A DNA stretch of 64,000 nucleotides. It comes from Sphingomonas sp. CROZ-RG-20F-R02-07. Lineage in GTDB: Bacteria > Pseudomonadota > Alphaproteobacteria > Sphingomonadales > Sphingomonadaceae. Both the position numbers and the translations under genes were made by a program. Under the pieces are notes generated by a model that was not told the origin of the DNA, did not search any database, and worked only from the letters and a program-made list of their open reading frames with translations. The stretch lies in the NCBI RefSeq assembly GCF_022662335.1, contig NZ_JAKNQJ010000001.1, positions 248,001 to 312,000 of the forward strand, read 5' to 3'. Shown here piece after piece: positions 7,810 to 17,818 of the stretch; the stretch's first letter is position 1, and the number at the start of each line of letters is the position of its first letter.

Positions 7810-10656
7810 ATGAGCGAACTTCCCAAGACCTTCGATCCCGCCACCATCGAGCAGCGCTGGTACGCGCATTGGGAAGAGCAGGGCCTGTTCCATCCCGATC
7901 GTCCGGGCGCCGAGCCGTGGACGATCGTCAACCCGCCGCCCAACGTCACCGGCGCGCTGCATATCGGCCACGCGCTCGACAACAGCCTGCAGGACATCCT
8001 GACGCGCCACGCGCGGCTGAAGGGCAAGGACGCGCTGTGGGTGGTCGGCACCGATCACGCCGGCATCGCCACGCAGATGGTGGTCGAACGCCAGATGGCG
8101 CTTCTCCAGCAGAAACGCACCGATCTGACGCGTGAGCAGTTCGTCGAGAAGGTGTGGGCGTGGAAGGCGGAGAGCGGCGGCGAGATCACGCGCCAGCTCC
8201 GCCGGCTCGGCTGTTCGATGGACTGGGCGAACGAGCGGTTCACGATGGACGAGGGCTTTTCGCAGGCTGTGCTCAAGGTGTTCGTGGCGCTTCACCGCGA
8301 GCGGCTGCTCTACCGCGACAAGCGGCTCGTGAACTGGGATCCCGGCCTCGGCACCGCGATCAGCGATCTCGAGGTGGAAACGCGGGAGATCAAAGGGAGC
8401 TTCTGGCGGCTGCGCTATCCGCTCGCCGATGGGTCGGGCTTCATCGAGGTCGCGACGACGCGGCCCGAGACGATGCTCGCCGACATGGCGGTCGCCGTGC
8501 ATCCGGACGATGCGCGCTACACCGCGCTGGTCGGCAAACAGGTGCGACTGCCGATCACCGGGCGCCTGGTTCCGATCGTCGCCGACGAACATGCCGATCC
8601 CGAACTGGGCTCGGGCGCGGTGAAGATCACGCCGGGGCACGACTTCAACGATTTCGAGGTGGGCCGCCGCGCCGGGATCGAGGCGCGCGACATGCTCAAC
8701 ATGCTCGATGCGAAGGCGCAGGTCGTCCAGACCGCCGACGGGCTGATCCCCGCCGAACTGATCGGCCTGACCACCGCCGAGGCGCGCAAGGTCATCGTCG
8801 CGCGGCTGAAGGCCGATGACGTGCTGATCGCGCATATCGACAAGGATGGCGAGGCGCACGACGCCGAGCCGCGCACGATCCAGACGCCCTATGGCGACCG
8901 TTCGGGCGTGGTGATCGAGCCTTGGCTGACCGACCAATGGTATGTCGACGCCAAGACGCTCGCAGCTCCCGCGATCGAGGCGGTGCGATCGGGCGCGATC
9001 CGGCTGGTGCCGAAGACCTGGGAGAAGACCTTCTTCAACTGGATGGAGAATATCCAGCCCTGGTGCGTGAGCCGCCAATTGTGGTGGGGGCACCGGATCC
9101 CGGCATGGTTCGGGCCTGCCCTCAGTCCAGATGGAGAACCGATCGCTCGTATCGAGGCGGCCACGACTTCTGTGCCGAACAGGATCATCGTGTCCGTCAA
9201 ACTAGACAAAGTATTCGTCGCTGAAACCGAGGACGACGCGTTCGCTGAAGCCGCGAACTACTACGGCGTTAGCGAAGAAGAGCTTCGAGCAAATAGTGAA
9301 CTCGAAGTATCAAGCAAGCTTCCACCAGACACTCCTCGCTTAGTTCGCGATCCCGACGTGCTCGACACCTGGTTCTCCTCGGCGCTGTGGCCGTTCGCCA
9401 CGCTCGGATGGCCGGAGAATGCCGATCCGACGCTCGCCGGCCGCTACCCGAACGACGTGCTCGTCTCGGGCTTCGACATCCTGTTCTTCTGGAACGCGCG
9501 GATGATGATGCAGGGGCTGCATTTCATGAAGGACGTGCCGTTCCGCACGCTGTACCTCCATGGTCTGGTGCGCGCCGCCGACGGTTCCAAGATGTCGAAG
9601 TCGAAGGGCAACACGGTCGATCCGCTCGGGCTGATCGATCGCTACGGCGCCGATGCGCTGCGCTTCTTCATGGCGGCGATGGAAAGCCAGGGCCGCGACA
9701 TCAAGATGGATGAGAAGCGGGTCGAGGGTTACCGCAACTTCGCGACCAAGCTGTGGAACGCCGCCCGATTTGCCCAGGGTTATGGCATCGAATCGAGCAC
9801 CGCGCTGGAGGCGCCGGCAGCCATGCTCGCGGTGAACCAGTGGATCGTGGCGGAGACGATCGCGTGCGTGCAGGCGGTAGACCTGGCACTCGCCGACTAT
9901 CGCTTCGACGGCGCGGCGAACGCGATCTACCAGTTCGTGTGGAGCCGCTTCTGCGACTGGTATCTCGAACTCATCAAGCCGGCGATGATCGACGGCGAGC
10001 GCGGGAGCATCGATCCGGAATCGAAGGCGGTGGCGGGCTGGGTGATCGACCAGATCCTCGTGCTGCTGCACCCGTTCATGCCCTTCATCACCGAGGAATT
10101 GTGGCACGCGATGGCGCCGGCCGATCGCCCCCGCGCGCACGACCTGATCGTCGCGCGCTGGCCGATGGCCGATGCGCGCAGCATCGATCCGGCGGCGAGC
10201 GCGGAGATCGACTGGACGATCCGGCTGGTCGGCGAGATCCGCACCGCGCGCACCGAGCTGAACGTGCCGCCCGGCGCGCGGCTGCCGCTCCACGTCCGCG
10301 ATGCGAATGGCGAGACGCTGGCGCGGCTGGAGCGGCAGGCATCGGTGCTGGCGCGGCTGGCCCGCGTCGAGCGGGTGGAGGGCGCGGCCACCGGCGGCGC
10401 GGCGCAGGTGGTGGTGGACGAGGCGACCTTCGTCCTGCCGCTCGAAGGCGTGATCGACCTCGAGGCCGAGCGCACGCGCCTGGCCAAGGCGATCGCGGCG
10501 GCGGAGAAGGAGCGCGACGCACTGGCCGGGCGGCTCGGCAATGCGAGCTTCGTCGAGCGCGCGAAGCCCGATGCGGTCGAGAAGGCGCGCGCCGATCATG
10601 CGGAGAAATCCGCCGAGGCGGCGCGGTTGCACGCGGCGCTGGGGCGGCTGGGGTAG
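7810..10656 (+). CDS. valS: valyl-tRNA synthetase
   Basis: This 948-residue class Ia synthetase charges tRNA-Val. The HIGH motif (residues 51-54, after PPPNVTGAL) and KMSKS (594-598) are intact. The editing domain, the [21 protein letters not shown] signature, the anticodon-binding domain and a C-terminal coiled coil are all present. Between about residues 434 and 517 (bases 9109-9358) the sequence is longer than I expect from typical ValRS. It is also lower in GC: by my count 94 of 180 bases over 9181-9360, versus about 70% in the line just upstream. It uses codons rare elsewhere in the gene (CTA, GTA, CGA, TCA, TTA, AGT). The reading frame is maintained and the gene appears functional. Confidence 0.96.
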   Translation: MSELPKTFDPATIEQRWYAHWEEQGLFHPDRPGAEPWTIVNPPPNVTGALHIGHALDNSLQDILTRHARLKGKDALWVVGTDHAGIATQMVVERQMALLQQKRTDLTREQFVEKVWAWKAESGGEITRQLRRLGCSMDWANERFTMDEGFSQAVLKVFVALHRERLLYRDKRLVNWDPGLGTAISDLEVETREIKGSFWRLRYPLADGSGFIEVATTRPETMLADMAVAVHPDDARYTALVGKQVRLPITGRLVPIVADEHADPELGSGAVKITPGHDFNDFEVGRRAGIEARDMLNMLDAKAQVVQTADGLIPAELIGLTTAEARKVIVARLKADDVLIAHIDKDGEAHDAEPRTIQTPYGDRSGVVIEPWLTDQWYVDAKTLAAPAIEAVRSGAIRLVPKTWEKTFFNWMENIQPWCVSRQLWWGHRIPAWFGPALSPDGEPIARIEAATTSVPNRIIVSVKLDKVFVAETEDDAFAEAANYYGVSEEELRANSELEVSSKLPPDTPRLVRDPDVLDTWFSSALWPFATLGWPENADPTLAGRYPNDVLVSGFDILFFWNARMMMQGLHFMKDVPFRTLYLHGLVRAADGSKMSKSKGNTVDPLGLIDRYGADALRFFMAAMESQGRDIKMDEKRVEGYRNFATKLWNAARFAQGYGIESSTALEAPAAMLAVNQWIVAETIACVQAVDLALADYRFDGAANAIYQFVWSRFCDWYLELIKPAMIDGERGSIDPESKAVAGWVIDQILVLLHPFMPFITEELWHAMAPADRPRAHDLIVARWPMADARSIDPAASAEIDWTIRLVGEIRTARTELNVPPGARLPLHVRDANGETLARLERQASVLARLARVERVEGAATGGAAQVVVDEATFVLPLEGVIDLEAERTRLAKAIAAAEKERDALAGRLGNASFVERAKPDAVEKARADHAEKSAEAARLHAALGRLG

Positions 10657-10703
10657 GCGCGTTGGCGGGGTGACGGCGTTGGTGGGGTGAGTGGGGGTGC
10701 GGA

Positions 10704-12167
10704 GTGGCTGACGAGAAACCGGCGATGGCGCCCAGGCGGGGCGCACATGATCTGACTCAGGGGCCGATCGGCAAGACGCTGCTCGCCTTCGCGCTGCCGA
10801 CGCTCGGCTCGTCGATCCTGCAATCGCTGAACGGTTCGATCAATGCGGTGTGGATCGGCCAGTTCCTCGGCGAACGTGCGCTGGCGGCGACCACCAACGC
10901 CAATATCATCATGTTCCTGCTGGTGGCCGCGGTGTTCGGCTTCGGCATGGCGGCGACGATCCTGATCGGCCAGAATATGGGGCGGCGCGACATCGACGCG
11001 GTGCGGCGGGTCCTCGGCACGTCGATCGGGCTGTTCACGATCATCTCGGTGCTGACCGTGGTGCTCGGCTGGCTCGTCGCGCCATCGATCCTGCGGCTGC
11101 TGGCCACGCCGGCGGACGTCTATCCGCTCGCGCTCGCCTATCTGCGCGTGATCTTCGTCGCGATGCCGCCGGGCTTCCTGGCGGTGCTGCTCACCATGGC
11201 GCTGCGCGGCACGGGCGATTCGCTGACGCCGCTGAAGTTCATGGCGCTGGGTTCGGTGATCGACGTCGGGCTGAACCCGCTGCTGATCCGTGGCATCGGC
11301 CCGATCCCCGCGCTCGGCATCGAGGGATCGGCGCTGGCGACGCTCACCGCCAACATGGTCTCGCTGGCGGCGATGCTCGGCTATATCTATGCCAAGGATC
11401 TGGTGATCCGGCTGCGGGGCGCCGAGCTGCGCTATCTGCGGCCCGAGCGCGCGCTGTTGCGCACGATCGTCGTGAAGGGGATTCCGATGGGGCTGCAGAT
11501 GCTCGTCGTCTCCACCTCGGCGCTGGCGATGATCGGGCTGGTCAACCGGCACGGCACGGTGACGACCGCCGCCTATGGCGCGGCGAACCAGCTCTGGACC
11601 TATATCCAGATGCCCGCGATGGCGGTGGGCGCGGCGGTCAGCGCGATGGCGGCGCAGAATATCGGCGCGGGCGCATGGGACCGGGTCGACCGGATCACGC
11701 GCGCCGGGCTGCTGATGAACCTCGCGCTCACCGGCGGGCTGCTGGTGCTGCTGACGCTGCTCGACCGGCACGTGCTCTGGCTGTTCCTCGGGCAGGACGG
11801 CACCGCGATCGCCATCGCCGCGCGGATCAACCTGATCGCGGGCTGGAGCTTCGTGCTGTTCGGCATCTCGATGGTGCTCGCCGCCACGGTGCGCGCGAAC
11901 GGCGCGGTGGTCGGGCCGCTCGTGATCCTGGCGATCGCGATGTTTCCGGTGCGCTTCGGGCTGGCCATGGCCTTCGCGTCGCGGCTGGGCGCGGATGCGA
12001 TCTGGTGGAGTTTTCCGGCCGGATCGCTTGCCTCGATGCTGATGACGATCGGCTATTACCGGTTTGGCGGGTGGCGTAAGGGCGGGCTCGTGGCGGCGCC
12101 CGCCCATGCGCAGGAAACGGCGCTGGCGGACGCGCAGCCGACGGGCAAGCCTATGCCGGTGGGCTGA
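10704..12167 (+). CDS. MATE-family efflux transporter
   Basis: The 487-residue integral membrane protein has about 12 hydrophobic segments in two repeated halves. It opens with the MATE-typical LTQGPIGKTLLAFALPTLGSSILQSL and continues with GATILIGQN-type sequence (AATILIGQNMGRRD). MATE proteins export cationic drugs or metabolites using Na+ or H+ gradients. The start is GTG at 10704; an ATG seven codons downstream (in EKPAMAPRRG) is possible. It ends toward a palindromic repeat and is convergent with the lipid kinase gene. Confidence 0.9.
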   Translation: MADEKPAMAPRRGAHDLTQGPIGKTLLAFALPTLGSSILQSLNGSINAVWIGQFLGERALAATTNANIIMFLLVAAVFGFGMAATILIGQNMGRRDIDAVRRVLGTSIGLFTIISVLTVVLGWLVAPSILRLLATPADVYPLALAYLRVIFVAMPPGFLAVLLTMALRGTGDSLTPLKFMALGSVIDVGLNPLLIRGIGPIPALGIEGSALATLTANMVSLAAMLGYIYAKDLVIRLRGAELRYLRPERALLRTIVVKGIPMGLQMLVVSTSALAMIGLVNRHGTVTTAAYGAANQLWTYIQMPAMAVGAAVSAMAAQNIGAGAWDRVDRITRAGLLMNLALTGGLLVLLTLLDRHVLWLFLGQDGTAIAIAARINLIAGWSFVLFGISMVLAATVRANGAVVGPLVILAIAMFPVRFGLAMAFASRLGADAIWWSFPAGSLASMLMTIGYYRFGGWRKGGLVAAPAHAQETALADAQPTGKPMPVG

Positions 12168-12279
12168 TCTGCGGTGGCGGGAAAGGGGTTTCGCGTGGAG
12201 GCGCGGAGCGGTGTGGGGCGCGGCAGCGTTTCGACCTCTACGACGCTGGAGAATGCCTATGCCCGTTGGATCCCATAAT

Positions 12280-12368
12280 CCGTTCGTGCTGAGCTTGTCG
12301 AAGCACGCTTTCGGCGATCCGGCCCTTCGCCTGTGATACAGGCCCTTCGACAAGCTCAGAGCGAACGG
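12280..12368. repeat. interrupted palindrome, REP-like element or bidirectional terminator
   Basis: Arms at 12280-12303 and 12345-12368 are inverted copies with 2 mismatches in 24 bases (core CTGAGCTTGTCGAAG). They are separated by 41 bases. Outer matches GGATCCCA/TGGGATC extend it further. The core resembles a dispersed palindromic repeat I know from sphingomonad genomes. It lies between the convergent MATE and lipid-kinase genes in a 306-base interval that otherwise appears empty, so it may end transcription from both sides. Confidence 0.7.
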
Positions 12369-12473
12369 TGAAGAGTGGGATCAGCCGAGATCACCAGGCT
12401 TCAGGCCATGTCCTACTGCCTCCGCGCCTCCGCGTGAACGTCTCCTGGCATCGTGTGCAAGCCGGCTGACGAT

Positions 12474-13364
12474 CTAAGCCGGCACCATCACCTCGATCAC
12501 CCCCGCCGCGATCTTGGCGGTGACCGGCGTCTTGGCCAGCACCTCGCCGTCGATCGAGATCGGCAGCGGCGGTTCGGTGGCGATGCGGATGCTCTTGCCA
12601 CGGAAATCGCGCGTGTCGTCGTGACGGGCGTCGAGCCTGAGGACGCTTGCCGCCCAGTTGCGCACCAGCCGCGTCTTGGTCCGGCCGACCACCGCCTGCA
12701 CCACGATCTCGCCCGAATCGACCGTGGCGCCATCCACCAGCTGGGTGCCGCCATGATAGGGGCCATTGGAGATCCGCACCTCCACGACGCGCAGCCGCTC
12801 GGCCGTATCGCCTTCGCCGACGATCAGCGTGAACGGCTTGAACTTCGCATATTGGTACGCCGCCCAGCTCAGATAGCCGACCCGCCCCAGGATCTTCTTG
12901 AGCCCGTGCGGCACCGTCTCGGCAATCTGCGGGCTCATCCCCATCGCTGCGCAATTGGCGAAATAATCGTCGCCGATCATGCCGAGATCGATGCGCCGCG
13001 GCTTGCCGCTCGCGAACACGCCCACCGCTTCGGCGATGTCGAGCGGCAGGCCGAGCGTGCGCGCGAAGCTGTTGGCGGTGCCGAACGGCAGCACGCCGAG
13101 CAGCACGCCCTTGCCGACCAGCAGGTCGACCAGCCCGCTGATCGTGCCGTCGCCGCCGCCCAGGATCACCAGATCGGGCTTCTTGGCGAGCGCGGCCGTC
13201 AGCACGTCCTCCAGATCGTCGGGATCCTTCACGGCATGTGCGTCCACCGGAAAGGGCAGCGCGCGCGTCGCCCGGCACGCCTGTTTGAACAGCGCGCGTC
13301 CCTTGCGGGATTTGGCGTTCACGATCATGGCGGCGGAGCGGATGCGAGGCTGTCGGTCGTTCAT
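12474..13364 (-). CDS. diacylglycerol/lipid kinase family protein
   Basis: This 296-residue protein has the DAGK catalytic fold: AMIVNAKSRKG near the N-terminus, the nucleotide-binding LVILGGGDGTISG at about residues 70-82, and LPFGTANSFARTLG. A C-terminal beta-rich domain contains VVEVRISNGPYHGGTQLVDGA and ends in ISIDGEV. The family (DgkB/YegS/sphingosine-kinase-like) phosphorylates lipids with ATP; the substrate is not readable from sequence, but sphingolipid-containing hosts make a sphingoid lipid possible. The ATG at 13364 is preferred. The open frame continues upstream only as antisense of hemB. Confidence 0.88.
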   Translation of the reverse strand: MNDRQPRIRSAAMIVNAKSRKGRALFKQACRATRALPFPVDAHAVKDPDDLEDVLTAALAKKPDLVILGGGDGTISGLVDLLVGKGVLLGVLPFGTANSFARTLGLPLDIAEAVGVFASGKPRRIDLGMIGDDYFANCAAMGMSPQIAETVPHGLKKILGRVGYLSWAAYQYAKFKPFTLIVGEGDTAERLRVVEVRISNGPYHGGTQLVDGATVDSGEIVVQAVVGRTKTRLVRNWAASVLRLDARHDDTRDFRGKSIRIATEPPLPISIDGEVLAKTPVTAKIAAGVIEVMVPA

Positions 13365-13442
13365 GAACACCCCAACGCACGCGCGGCGGTTTCGCCCCCG
13401 TAACGCTTGCACGGGCCGGCTTGCAGGCGCAGACCGCGCCGC

Positions 13443-14435
13443 ATGACCGCCAGCTATCCCGCCATCCGCCTGCGCCGGACCCGTTCCAGCGCGTGGAGCC
13501 GCCGCCTTCATGCCGAGACGGTGCTCACCCCCGCCGACCTGATCTGGCCGCTCTTCGTGTGCGAGGGGCAGGGCGTCGAGGACCCGATCGGCGCGCTGCC
13601 CGGCGTTTCGCGCTGGTCGGTCGACGGCATCGTGGCGCGCGGCCGCGAGGCGCGCGATCTGGGCATCCCGTGCGTCGCGCTGTTTCCCTACACCCCGCCG
13701 CATCTGCGCGACGAGGAGGGGTCCGAGGCGCTCAATCCCGACAATCTGATGTGCCGCGCGGTGCGGGCGCTGAAGGATGCGGTGCCCGAAGTGGGGGTGC
13801 TGACCGACGTGGCGCTCGATCCCTATACCAGCCACGGCCATGACGGGCTGGTCGATGCGGCAGGCTATGTCGTCAACGACAGCACCGCGGAGCGTCTGGT
13901 GGCGCAGGCGCTGAACCAGGCCGAGGCGGGCGCCGACATCATCGCGCCGTCCGACATGATGGACGGCCGCATCGCCATGATCCGCGCGGCGCTGGAAGGG
14001 GCGGCGCACCAGAACGTCCAGATCATGTCCTATGCCGCCAAATATGCGAGCGCCTTCTACGGCCCGTTCCGCGACGCGGTCGGCACCCGCGGGCTGCTGA
14101 AGGGCGACAAGAAGACGTATCAGATGGACCATGCCAATGCCCAGGAGGCACTGCGCGAAGTGGCGCTCGATCTGGCCGAGGGCGCGGATACGGTGATGGT
14201 GAAGCCCGGGCTGCCCTATCTCGACATCATCGCCAAGGTGCGATCCGCGTTCCAGGTGCCGGTGTTCGCCTATGCGGTATCGGGCGAATATGCGATGATC
14301 GAGGCATCGGCCGCCGCCGGGGCGGGGGACCGCGATGGACTGGTGCTGGAGACGCTGGTCGCGTTCAAGCGCGCCGGGGTATCGGGCGTGCTGACCTATC
14401 ACGCCGCGCACGCCGCGCGGCTGCTGAACGGGTAG
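13443..14435 (+). CDS. hemB: delta-aminolevulinic acid dehydratase (porphobilinogen synthase)
   Basis: The 330-residue enzyme condenses two 5-aminolevulinate molecules to porphobilinogen in haem synthesis. The two active-site lysines are visible: K200 in YAAKYASAFYGPFR and K254 in VMVKPGLPYLD. The metal loop reads TDVALDPYTSHGHDG, with Asp/Ala in place of the zinc-binding cysteines, indicating the Mg-dependent type usual in alphaproteobacteria. The ATG at 13443 is chosen; an upstream ATG at 13407 would add 12 unconserved residues. It is divergent from the lipid kinase gene. Confidence 0.96.
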   Translation: MTASYPAIRLRRTRSSAWSRRLHAETVLTPADLIWPLFVCEGQGVEDPIGALPGVSRWSVDGIVARGREARDLGIPCVALFPYTPPHLRDEEGSEALNPDNLMCRAVRALKDAVPEVGVLTDVALDPYTSHGHDGLVDAAGYVVNDSTAERLVAQALNQAEAGADIIAPSDMMDGRIAMIRAALEGAAHQNVQIMSYAAKYASAFYGPFRDAVGTRGLLKGDKKTYQMDHANAQEALREVALDLAEGADTVMVKPGLPYLDIIAKVRSAFQVPVFAYAVSGEYAMIEASAAAGAGDRDGLVLETLVAFKRAGVSGVLTYHAAHAARLLNG

Positions 14436-14441
14436 TCCGGC

Positions 14442-14948
14442 CTAGCCTTGCGGCAGCGCGGCGGACAGGCGCGCGATCGTGGCGCCTTCGCTGTCCGCCT
14501 CCGCCTTGGCGCGATCGCGCAGTGCGGCGATGCCGGGATAATCGGGCGCGAGCGTCGCGGCGCGGTCGATCGCCAGTTGCTCGACATCGGTGAGGAGCGC
14601 GGATGCCTGCGCGCGCCAGTCGTCGAGCGAGGCGAGCGCGCTTTGCGCGGCGATCCAGCGTTCGCTGCCGGCCGCCTGACCCTTGGCCGCCGCCGCCGCG
14701 GTTTCCGCCTTTGCGGCGTCACCGGCGAAACCATGCGCGATCGCACCCAGCCGCTGCGCCGTCTCCGCCAGCCGGGCATCGAGCGCGGGATCCGCGGTGG
14801 CGACAACTGGCGTGACGGTCGGTTCGGCAAAGCCCAGCTTCTCGATCGGACGCGGTGCCAGCGAAGGAAAATGCCCCTTTTCCGCCGCGCAACCGCCGAG
14901 CGACGCAAGGGCGAGGGACAAGGCCGCGAAGAGGGGGAGGGTGCGCAT
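14442..14948 (-). CDS. putative lipoprotein with helical mature region
   Basis: The 168-residue protein begins with a lipoprotein signal peptide (MRTLPLFAALSLALASLGGC; lipobox LGGC, acylated Cys20). The mature part is Ala-rich and strongly helical with few aromatics, suggesting a periplasmic coiled coil. No family is recognised. Its stop lies 6 bases from the convergent hemB stop. Role unknown. Confidence 0.7.
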   Translation of the reverse strand: MRTLPLFAALSLALASLGGCAAEKGHFPSLAPRPIEKLGFAEPTVTPVVATADPALDARLAETAQRLGAIAHGFAGDAAKAETAAAAAKGQAAGSERWIAAQSALASLDDWRAQASALLTDVEQLAIDRAATLAPDYPGIAALRDRAKAEADSEGATIARLSAALPQG

Positions 14949-15034
14949 GATGGCCTTGCTCTATGCGGCCGAAGAATGTTGCGCAACGCACTTGCGCGAT
15001 CCGATCGCCGCGTCTAACAGCGCCATTCCAATGT

Positions 15035-15111
15035 GCACCCGTAGCTCAGCTGGATAGAGCATCAGACTACGAATCTGAGGGCCGGGCGTTCGAATCGCTC
15101 CGGGTGCACCA
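15035..15111 (+). tRNA. tRNA-Arg (ACG)
   Basis: A 77-base cloverleaf: acceptor GCACCCG/CGGGTGC, D arm containing TAGCTCAGCTGGATAGAGC, anticodon loop CTACGAA with anticodon ACG (15069-15071), T arm GGGCG-TTCGAAT-CGCTC and encoded CCA. The A at position 34 would be converted to inosine to read CGU/CGC/CGA. Confidence 0.95.
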
Positions 15112-15126
15112 TTGGTTACAGCGACA

Positions 15127-15162
15127 CGACCCCCTTCGTTCCTGCCGGAACGGAGGGGGTCG
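15127..15162 (+). terminator. hairpin terminator after tRNA-Arg
   Basis: Two 16-base arms (15127-15142 and 15147-15162) pair around a 4-base loop TGCC with a single G-T wobble. The stem is very GC-rich and is followed by a short T-containing tail (GTCGTTTGT). It sits 15 bases after the tRNA and fits an intrinsic terminator. Confidence 0.85.
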
Positions 15163-15233
15163 TCGTTTGTGCGGCGCTCGCCGCGGATGACGAGCCAGCT
15201 TGCAGTGGGCGGGGCCATCGATAGAAGCGGGCC

Positions 15234-17642
15234 GTGACCATCATCGACCCCATCGGCACAGCGCGGCGGCTGCTGCTCGCCTGCGCCGGGGCGGCGCTCG
15301 CGACCGGCGTCGCCCGGGCAGACCCCGCGCCGTTCGATCTCGCCGGCCCCTCGCTCCGCGTCTCGGTCGGGCGGGACGGGGTGACCTTGCCCCTGTCGGA
15401 GACGCCCAATCTCGCGGCGGGCGACCGGTTGCGCATCGTCGCCGATCTGCCGGCCGGGCAGGCGGCGCGTTACCGCATGGTGCTGGCGTTCCTGCGCGGC
15501 GCCACCAATCCGCCGCCCAAGGGCTGGCTGATCGACGCCCAGACATGGAAGCCGAAGGATGCGACGATCGACGCCGTCGTTCCGACCGGTGCCGAACAGG
15601 CGGTCGTCCTGCTGGTGCCCGAAACGGGCGGTGCGCTGGGCGCGGTGACCGCGGCGATCCGCGGGCGGCCGGGCGCGTTCGTCCGGGTGTCGCAGGTGTT
15701 GAACCAGTCGATGCTGGACCGGGCTCGGCTGGCGGCGTTCGTCGACGGCATCCGCGGGCTCGGCCCGGCCGAGTTGGCGGAAACGTCGCCGCGGCTCGCG
15801 CAGAGCCTCGCGGTGAAGCTCGACACGGATTGCCTGCTGCGCCAGCCCGATGCGCGCGCCGCCTGCCTGACCCAGGGCGGCGACGCGGCGGTGCTGGCCG
15901 ACGGCCAGACCAGTTCGATCGCGCAGACCCTGGCGGGTGCGCCCGCCGATGTCGCCATGCAGCTCAGCTCGACCCCGCAGGCGGGGCTCGGCTATTACAG
16001 CCCCTATATCGGCGTCATCCGCGACGTGGCGCGGATCCTGGGTGCGTTCCAGTCGGCGCAGCTTCAGTTCATCCCGGCGCTGAGCGTGCAGCATGGCGGA
16101 TCGACCGCGCTGCTGCTGAACGCCGTCCCCTCGTTCCGCAAGCCGCAATCGGTGCTGGTCGCGGCGCTTCCGGGGATTGCACCGGCGGCGCCGCCGCCGC
16201 TGGTGGCCAAGGACGATGCAGCCTTGTGCGCGACGCAGCCCGCGCCGGTGCTGCGCGTGGCTGGTGCGCCGCTGGTGTTCGCCACCGCCTATGCGCGGAA
16301 CATGGCGCTGCGGCTGAGGACCAAGGCCGGCGCCACGATCGACCTCCCCGTCGAGGCGCAGGCGGCGAAGGGCGGCTATGTCGTCGATTCCGCCGGGCTC
16401 GCCGGCAAGAGGCTCGATCCGGTGATGGAGGGGGTGCTGCACGGATCCTGGGGGTTCGGCACCTTCGACGGCCCGCGCTTCCGCCTGGTCGCCCCCGCCG
16501 GGCGGACCTGGCAGGTGGTGGACGGCGGCTCGCTGGTGGTCGGCCGCGAGACGCCGCTGCTGCTGTCGGGCAGCGCCGCCGCCTGCGTCGCGGACGTGTC
16601 CATCGGGGACGGCGATGGGCACCGCCCGGTCGCCTGGACGGCGCAGGGCGAGGACCATCTGGCGCTGAAGGTGCCGCTGACGGACGCGCAGCCGGGGCCG
16701 GTGACGATCGCCGTGCAAAGCCACGGGGTCGAGGCGCCGCAGCGGATCGTGCTGCGCGCCTATGCCGAGGCGGGCCGGATCGCGGGCTTCGTGATCCATG
16801 CAGGAGATCGCGCCGGGGTGCTCGAGGGGACGCGCCTCGATCAGGTCGCGCGGCTGGAGCTGGGCGGTGTGGCGTTCGAGCCCGGCAGCCTCGACCGGGT
16901 CGCCGGCACCGACCGCCTTGCGATGTCGACCGATTCGGCCGCGGTCGGCGCGCTCCACGTCGGCGACGTCCGGGTGGCGCGTGTCGTGCGCCGCGACGGG
17001 CGCGCGGTGGAGGTGAAGATCACGATCGCCCCGCCCCGCCCGCAGGTCGTGCTGATCGGCACCACGGTCGCGCGAACCGGTGCGCCGGCGCCCGTGCCGA
17101 CCACGCTCCAGGGTGCGGAGCTGATGCCGCAGGACGGACGGCTCACCTTTTCGCTGAAGGGCGAGGGGGCCACGCGGTTCTCGGCGAGCGACACCGTGGA
17201 GCTGATGGCCGCCACGACGGGGCAGACGGTCACGCTGCCGTTGCATCTCCAGGACGCCGGGGTGGCGATCGGCGAGTTGGATGCCCGGGCGGCGTTTGGC
17301 GGTTCGGCCTATGGGCCGATCCGGTTTCGCGTGGTTCAGGCCGACGTCGCGGGCGACTGGCAGCCCCTGACGACGCTGGTGCGCATGCCCCGGCTGGAGG
17401 CGCTTACCTGTCCGGCCGCGGGCGGCGCGTGCGTGCTGAAGGGCGCCGGACTCTATCTGGTGCGCGAGATCCGCACGTCTTCGAGCGGGGCCGCAGCCGG
17501 TGATCCGCCGACGCAGGTGCCCGACGGATTCACGGGCTCGACCATCGCAGTACCGCGCGCGCCCGGCGGACGGTTGTTCCTGACACTTCGCGATGCGCCG
17601 GACGCGATCGTCGTGATCGGCGGACCGCGCCCTGCGTCCTGA
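15234..17642 (+). CDS. large unrecognised exported protein
   Basis: This 802-residue protein has an N-terminal signal peptide (RRLLLACAGAALATGVARA, cleavage about residue 29). The mature chain is beta-rich with repeated Gly/Asp/Val stretches suggesting several Ig-like or sandwich domains. It has a few Cys residues that could form disulfides and no membrane anchor, sorting signal or catalytic motif I recognise. The GTG at 15234 begins the signal peptide directly. It stands alone between tRNA-Arg and the TonB receptor, separated by 176 bases. Location is probably periplasmic or surface-exposed. Confidence 0.7.
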   Translation: MTIIDPIGTARRLLLACAGAALATGVARADPAPFDLAGPSLRVSVGRDGVTLPLSETPNLAAGDRLRIVADLPAGQAARYRMVLAFLRGATNPPPKGWLIDAQTWKPKDATIDAVVPTGAEQAVVLLVPETGGALGAVTAAIRGRPGAFVRVSQVLNQSMLDRARLAAFVDGIRGLGPAELAETSPRLAQSLAVKLDTDCLLRQPDARAACLTQGGDAAVLADGQTSSIAQTLAGAPADVAMQLSSTPQAGLGYYSPYIGVIRDVARILGAFQSAQLQFIPALSVQHGGSTALLLNAVPSFRKPQSVLVAALPGIAPAAPPPLVAKDDAALCATQPAPVLRVAGAPLVFATAYARNMALRLRTKAGATIDLPVEAQAAKGGYVVDSAGLAGKRLDPVMEGVLHGSWGFGTFDGPRFRLVAPAGRTWQVVDGGSLVVGRETPLLLSGSAAACVADVSIGDGDGHRPVAWTAQGEDHLALKVPLTDAQPGPVTIAVQSHGVEAPQRIVLRAYAEAGRIAGFVIHAGDRAGVLEGTRLDQVARLELGGVAFEPGSLDRVAGTDRLAMSTDSAAVGALHVGDVRVARVVRRDGRAVEVKITIAPPRPQVVLIGTTVARTGAPAPVPTTLQGAELMPQDGRLTFSLKGEGATRFSASDTVELMAATTGQTVTLPLHLQDAGVAIGELDARAAFGGSAYGPIRFRVVQADVAGDWQPLTTLVRMPRLEALTCPAAGGACVLKGAGLYLVREIRTSSSGAAAGDPPTQVPDGFTGSTIAVPRAPGGRLFLTLRDAPDAIVVIGGPRPAS

Positions 17643-17818
17643 CGCGATCGTCGGCGAAGGTTCGACCCTTTTTCCCCCTTTGCGGCGGACAGTTACCCGT
17701 TCGACACAGTTTTCGAGCAACGGGTATGCCCCTGTCATGCGCTTGTCATCCGATCTTCATCTGGCGTGGCCCAAAGCACCGGCAAAGGCACCGAATGATC
17801 GGGCCCGGGAGGATGATG

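Noticed and set aside
13365..14411. Upstream extension of the lipid-kinase reading frame
   Set aside because: The extension is antisense to hemB. The kinase homology begins at the ATG at 13364.
14961..17738. Very long minus-strand open frame (about 925 codons)
   Set aside because: It is antisense to the exported protein gene at 15234 and to tRNA-Arg, is Arg/His/Gly-rich, and has no domain. It is a by-product of high GC content.
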